From positions 27,856,457 to 27,920,456 of the forward strand of contig JAKSZT010054304.1 in assembly GCA_026826555.1 (NCBI GenBank): a DNA stretch of 64,000 nt, given 5' to 3'. Origin of the DNA: Tolypeutes matacus (taxonomy: Eukaryota; Chordata; Mammalia; Cingulata; Chlamyphoridae). The position numbers were made by a program, and so were the translations under genes. How positions within the stretch are numbered: the stretch's first letter is position 1; every line of letters starts with the position of its first letter. Below the pieces are notes generated by a model, which saw only the letters and a list, made by a program, of their open reading frames with translations, ran no database searches and had not been told where the DNA came from. Shown here in pieces: positions 58,300 through 64,000 of this stretch.

Positions 58300-59360
58300 T
58301 TGCATTTTTTTCTTTATTAGAGAAGTTGTGGGTGTACAGAACAATCATGCATAAAATACAGGACTCCTATATACCATGCTGTTATTAACAACTTGCATTG
58401 GTGTAGACTATCCATTACAATTGATAATAGCACATTTTATAATTTCACTATAGTCCATGTTTTAACTTAGGGTTCACTGTGTAGTGGAATTCCACAAATA
58501 TTTAAAAAAATTATTCTGTTACCATATATACAATCTACCATTTCTGCCTTTTAATTGCATTCAGATATATATTTCAGTGCTGTTAATTACATTCACAATG
58601 TTGTGCTACCATCACCAACATCCACTACCAAAACTTTACCATCATTTCAAGTAAGAACTGTAACCATTTTGAACCTTAACTTCCCCTCCCCTTTCCCCAT
58701 CCTATCCCCTAGTAACCCATATTCTAGACTCTGACTCTATAAGTTTGCTTATTCTAATTATTTCAAACAAGTGATATCAAATGATATTTGTTCTTTTGTG
58801 TCTGGCTTATTTCACTCAACATGATATCTTCAAGGTTCATCCATGTTGCTGCATGTATTAGGACTTCACTGTTTTTTACAGCTGAATAATATTCCATAAA
58901 TATGGGAGTGGATTTCTGAGCTCTCAGTTCAATTCCATTGGTCCATATGTCTGTCCTTGTGCCAGTACCATGATGCTTTGAGATGGGAAAGTATAAGTCC
59001 TCCAACTTCATCTTTCCTTTTCAAGATGTTTTTAGCTATTCAAGGCCTCTTACCCATCCATATAAATTTGATGATTGGCTTTTCCATTTTTGCAAAGAAG
59101 ATTGTTGGAATTTTGATTGGGATTGCATTGAATCTATAAATTGCTTTGGGTAGGATTGACAACTTAACAATATTTAGCATTCTAATCCATGAACACAGAA
59201 TATCCTTTCCATTTGTTTAGGTTTCTTTCATTTTTCTAGCAATGTTTTGTAGTTTTCTGAATACAAGTCCTTTACATCTTGGTTAGATTTATTACTAGAT
59301 ATTTACTTTTGTAGTAGGTAATGTGGATGGTAATTTTTTCTTGATTTATTTTCATGCATT
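58300..59360 (-). pseudogene. Old L1: 3' UTR and ORF2 pieces with internal deletion
   Basis: Antisense 3' end 'gaagttgtgggtgtacagaa' (same end motif as 9780, 11045 and 13010), 3' UTR to about 58780, then ORF2 C terminus. The frame 59011-58763 contains MEYYSAVKNSEVLIHAATWM joined, after an internal deletion near 58897, to a segment from further upstream in ORF2. From 58900 to 59360 the text follows L1-C 14740-15190. No intact frame. Confidence 0.75.
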
Positions 59361-59374
59361 GATCACACTATCAA

Positions 59375-59605
59375 ATGCAAAGTGCGAGGAGAGAGTTCTG
59401 AAAGCTATAAGAGAAAAACAATGTCATGTACAAGGCAGGCCAAATTAGACTGAGTGCCAATTTCTTACCAGAAACCATGGAGATAAGAAAGCAGTGAGTT
59501 GAAATACTTAAAGTGTTGAAAGCAAACAACTACAAAATAACAAATTTATATATAAAGAGAGTTTCTTTCAAAAATGAGGGCAAGAATAAGACATTAATAC
59601 AATAA
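59375..59605 (+). pseudogene. L1 ORF1 C-terminal fragment, opposite orientation
   Basis: 'gaaagctataagagaaaaac', 'atgtcatgtacaaggcagg', 'ccagaaaccatggagataag', 'atacttaaagtgttgaaagc' and 'tttcaaaaatgagggcaag' follow the L1 ORF1 C-terminal domain in plus orientation, directly beside a minus-strand L1. Confidence 0.65.
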
Positions 59606-62600
59606 ATATTAATATAAAAGTAGAACTTCTTTTTCAAAAATGAGATGTACATTTGTCATGATTTATGGATATTGGGTTTTTGCATTTACTGCTATTTTGA
59701 AAATTGTCATGCTCGTTTTCTTTTCAGTTAGACAAAGTCCTTTTGCAGTTAGTGTATATTTTTAGCATATATTTTATATTAAAAAGGGGAATCATGCATC
59801 TGTACGTATAACGAAGATACATGTGGAATAGAATTAATAAGCTCATATAAAAATGTAAAAAATACCACACAGACTAATTTATTAGAATTCCAACAAAGAA
59901 TATTTTGGAATCATGGAATTGAAAGTAAATTTTCATCCTTTGTTAAAAGGAGAAATTATTTTTAAGGCATCCTTTTGACATGGGCATTTAGTATTTTCTT
60001 GGATACTTCTAGGAAGTAAGAGGTGACTAGCCTAATTTGGTCATCTTATTTTCTTAACAGTTCTACTTGTTAGAAAAATCTTTTTTATCGTGACCAGAAA
60101 TCCAACTACAACTCCTATGCATTAGTTACACTTCTTCTCATTCCAGCATTACATCTTTCTCCATATTATAGATATAAATAGAATTTTTCTATACTGGAAA
60201 GTCAAGTTCAAATTCTTGAACATGCCCTTATTTTTTTTCTCTAATGGAATCACCAGCTACTTTTTCCTTGGACACCACATTTCAGTCACCACAAGTGACT
60301 TATTTTGGCCTCCAGGCATGCACTTATTCTTTCCAGGGAATATTGTATCTACCATTTGCATTATCTCAACTATGTCTGAAATGCCAACTTTATGTTATTC
60401 ATTGAGTGGCTCTATAATAACATTATTTCTCCCTTAATAAAGTTCTATTTATCATTAACGATGTGGTCTCCCTGTTCTGTGGCACTTAAAGTGTTCCACA
60501 TTGAAAACATCAACTCAATTAATTTGTGTTAAGAATAATATTCTGGGAAAATGAAGTAATACAGGCATATCTGAATATGAAAATAGTTGGAGAAAGTGTG
60601 GAGCAAAATGTGTTGCCTGAAGAGAGTAGGTTCATGTGGCATGATATGAAAGAGAAATCAAAGGAAGCCTGGGAGTCTTAACCACAGTCCAGAAACAGCA
60701 AAATAAAGAAACATATATTAAATAACTTGGGGAAGCAGAAAACTCAGAACTTAGCAATTAACTATGTAATATCTAATGATCCTTGATTATTTTCAAAAGA
60801 TAAATGTTTGAATTTGATATTTGTAATGCATACAAATTCCTTCCACTTCATTTCAGTTAAATTACTCTTTTATTTCTACCTATTTGACATTTGAAGTTTT
60901 AGTTTTTAGCAAGCTGCAGGGGTCACTTAAGAATTTTGATGTAACCCATCAGATAAAGACCACCAAGAACTCACTTGTAGTCAAAGTTAGATTTGGGAGA
61001 GCACACACCAGGAGGAACTGTGGACTAGATATCTTAATAAAAGGGATGTAGACTTTTTATAGGATTTAGGTTTAACTTGAATAACTCTACAGTAGGATTA
61101 CAGAACTTTTGAACCTGGGTTGGAAACCAAGGCTGCTTCTCTGTGTCAAAGTGATCCACACAACCCAACATCTTCTGACAAGAATGATATGATCCACTCT
61201 CTCTGATATGATTTCGTATAGCAAAGTTTCTGATAGTCTATAATTTTAGAAATCAAGATGCCGTAGCACTTTGTCCTTGATGATGATAAACACAGGTTCA
61301 CAATTTTTATCTGAGCAGTGTAAGACCATTTAAATACAGTACAGTGTTCAGATTTACATGACTACATTACTTCTACATATTCGGCAATTTACACCTGGTA
61401 TCAGAAATCTAAAACTACTCCGTGGAAGTAAAAACAAAAGTGCTAGGTTTTCACTCTCAAAAGACAGTTTGAACAACCTTCAGAAGAGAGATATGTGTAT
61501 TATTTAGCTTAATTGACTAATGACTTTTGAAATTTTAGCTTCAGGGACTTTTGAAGATTAATTTAAAACATAATACTGCTATTGATTAAAACAATAATTG
61601 CCCTGTTATTTAAGGGGTACTTTATCCTTCAAACGAACTTGTGCTATTTCTGAAAAAAAGTGCTAGATCATCAACATCTGAGGTATAGTCAGAAAGAAGT
61701 GTAACTTGATTACATTAAAATGTATCATTTTAGCATCATTAATCCTAATCTTTTAAGGAAAAGGCAATAACTAATGGGTGAAATTGTTATAGCCCATGAA
61801 AAGGTAGAGGATCCTCAGTCTGGAGGTATAAAGTATCTTTCCTACTACACTCCCATGCAAACATTAATAATATTTTGGATAAATGCAATGTCAGCATTTA
61901 TAGACTTTGAATAAAAGCAGTTTCTTTTGCTTAATGAGGTGATGTAACCTGTTAATATTTCAGGTCACTACCTTGAGAGCTTTCAGTGCTTAAGCAATTT
62001 AGATTCATAGCAAATGACCAGAGGGAGAACAAATAGATCAATACATGATTGCTGAGGCGATGACAAATTTGTAGTATTTCACTTTTCAACAGAAGGGATC
62101 TTAAGAAAAGACAAAATGTACTGCAAGAATAGGAACACACTCTTTGCCAGGCAGCAAAGTTATTAAAGTTATTGGGCTTATACAAAATAAGTCAAAATAG
62201 GTTGTAAAATTGGCCTGTTCTTAAAGAACACTTTACCTTAATGAGATAGACAGGGCAAATGTGTTAAAAAACAATCTGCTGTGTATTGGAATTTGGAAAA
62301 AAGCAGACATCCCGTAGGTGCCCAATGAAGTGTAATTATGGAGACCTTGTCCTAAGGTGATTTCATCAATAAGGCAATGAACTAGCAAGTACCTCAAGGC
62401 TAATGACACAATGATGCATCAGTAACTTCTAAACTGCATTAGCCAAGGACAAAAAGAAGATGATAAATATCTCATTAACAAAAGTACAATTATGAAATAA
62501 ACTTATATGAAAATATTGCAGTTTTAGATGTGATGATATTTATGGTTTTACATCTTAGGAAGAGGGAATGAGTAATTATCTATGCCAATATAAAAAGATA

Positions 62601-64000
62601 ATGGATGAGAAAGAACTTTATTAATTAATATTAGTAATTAATAATAATATTAATAATTCTATTAATAATATAATTTGATAAAAGTTGCTATTTGACAAAA
62701 CAAAAATGGTCACCTTAGATAATAAATGGAGGTTTGAAAACTTTTGTTCAACATGAAGTCCTAGAATGTCAACTAAAGGCCAAGGGAAGCCTCCTTAGCC
62801 TCCTGGAGGCAAGTATTTTTCCTTGGCCCTACATTGTGATTGCTGACTGAAGGCTTAACTCCACCTAATTCTGGGAACCAGTTTTAGGGAGCTCACTTTA
62901 CAAAGAGGCTTAGTTCTGTACTGTCTAAATTATTCTCTATTTTTAATAGGGTGATTTGCTTTATTTATCAAAGCATTCAGGACTGAGGGGAGGAAAAAAA
63001 GGGCTAACTACCTGGCTCCCTCAAAATTCTAATGGTCCTTATGGCAACTTTGAAGATCTAAGAAGTTACATAAATTTCCGAATGTCATGGAGACTTTTCT
63101 GCCTTCATGCTCCTTTTCTGCCTCCTTTTCCTCATATCCTTTCTGATATAAGAGCCTTGGGAGAGGCAAATTTATCTTGAGAACAAAACAGAAGCATTTA
63201 ACTTCTGAGCTGTGTAATCTGACCTGGACTGCTGGTATAGCTATTACCTCTAACCTATGGACACGACAACACAATCAACCCTCTTTGCATGAGTTTTGAT
63301 CAATAATTTTGCATAAAGGAAATCTTTGAGCCACATTAGCTTTTTTTCTAGTTAACATATAATATTTTCAATTTCATATTTTACTTCTTTGCATTTCAAG
63401 CCTTGTATCCCAATTTGTAGTTTCCTTAAAGAAGTCCAATTTAAGCATTTCTAGTATTTACTTTTACCCTGTCTGTCAGCATTATCATCTGGGGATCAAT
63501 GTGTCTGAACCAAAACAATATTCCAAAGCTAAAATGCATTAACTAGTTAAGAATATAGCTCGATAAAATAATTTAAACTGACTAATACTTCTTGGCACTG
63601 TCGGTATCTGTATTATTTAAAATGTAAGGCTCATAGGTAAAGATGTTTTGATTTTTCTATTCAGGCTCAGCTCAAGTCTCAGGCCCCATGATCATTTTGA
63701 CCTGAAACACTAAGAATTTCAATACTCTCCATTATATAGTTTGGGTCTAAAAATCAAGCCATCCCTGAGGCAAGTCTGACTTTAGAACTGTGCCTCAAGT
63801 TGTGATCACTGAGCTTCAGTCTTGGACCTAAGTTCTACTTCTCTTGATGCTCAACAGTTATTATAAGGTTCTACCTTAACCCTTCTTCTTTTTTTAAGTT
63901 TGGTGCCAGACATCCCTTCCAAGACTGGGAGTCAGAGGACTTGGCTTACGCAAATCCAGTCCCAGGGACCAGAGTCCAATCTGTAACCACAGTGCTGGAA
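59606..64000. other. No gene or recognised repeat
   Basis: About 4.4 kb with nothing I can name. An AT-rich, palindrome-prone stretch (ATTAATTAATATTAG-like) lies at 62620-62680. The 74-codon frame at 62956-63180 and the minus-strand frames here show no domain. Confidence 0.5.

Noticed and set aside
62956..63180. 74-codon plus-strand frame near a T-rich tract
   Set aside because: Protein-like composition is weak, there is no recognisable family, and no convincing donor follows.

Overview
The window is AT-rich, CpG-poor mammalian DNA with no recognisable host protein-coding gene. It is either intergenic or deep intronic. Nearly everything identifiable is a transposable-element relic. Two element types point to a xenarthran (sloth, anteater or armadillo): tRNA-derived SINEs with a 'gcg-ctgtggctcaa ... 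gggttcggttccc' body and a (AAATA)n tail, and a recurring L1 3' end of the type 'gaagctttagat-acataaatgttacac'. This assignment comes from recall of repeat families, not from a search, and is moderately confident.

Layout: 1-8.0 kb holds an MLT1-like LTR with an expanded GA tract, a 193-bp hAT-type MITE with a perfect 8-bp target-site duplication (TSD), and a second MaLR-like LTR. 8.0-24.0 kb is a minus-strand L1 cluster that reads as a three-level nest. The old L1-A occupies 8422-9766 plus 19995-24010. It is split by L1-B (9767-10891 plus 16775-19994), which is itself split by L1-C (10892-16759). L1-C is bounded by a 15-bp direct repeat. Two SINEs, each with its own TSD, sit inside L1-A. 24-37 kb carries L2, a lineage-type LTR, rearranged L1 pieces with inverted segments, an L1 3' end interrupted by an LTR, a half-L1 (HAL1-like) element and another LTR. 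37-49 kb holds a decayed Tigger/pogo transposon, MIR and L2 fragments, a 21-bp minisatellite, a (TAGA)n microsatellite containing a 10-base assembly gap, and a xenarthran-type L1 3' UTR. 49-64 kb holds an old MLT1-like LTR, L2 and MIR relics, an L1 3' end hit by a 92-bp tRNA-like SINE, a long minus-strand LTR, a rearranged L1, and about 4 kb at the right end with nothing recognised.

None of the elements forms a working system. All L1 reading frames are frameshifted or truncated, and one copy has lost a catalytic aspartate of its reverse transcriptase. The most useful leads are the nested L1 with its duplicated-looking 3' UTR, the size series of SINEs (420, 182 and 92 bp), and a 161-nt segment at 55787-55947. 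That segment has a good polypyrimidine tract, an AG acceptor and a GTATGT donor, and may be an unannotated exon.
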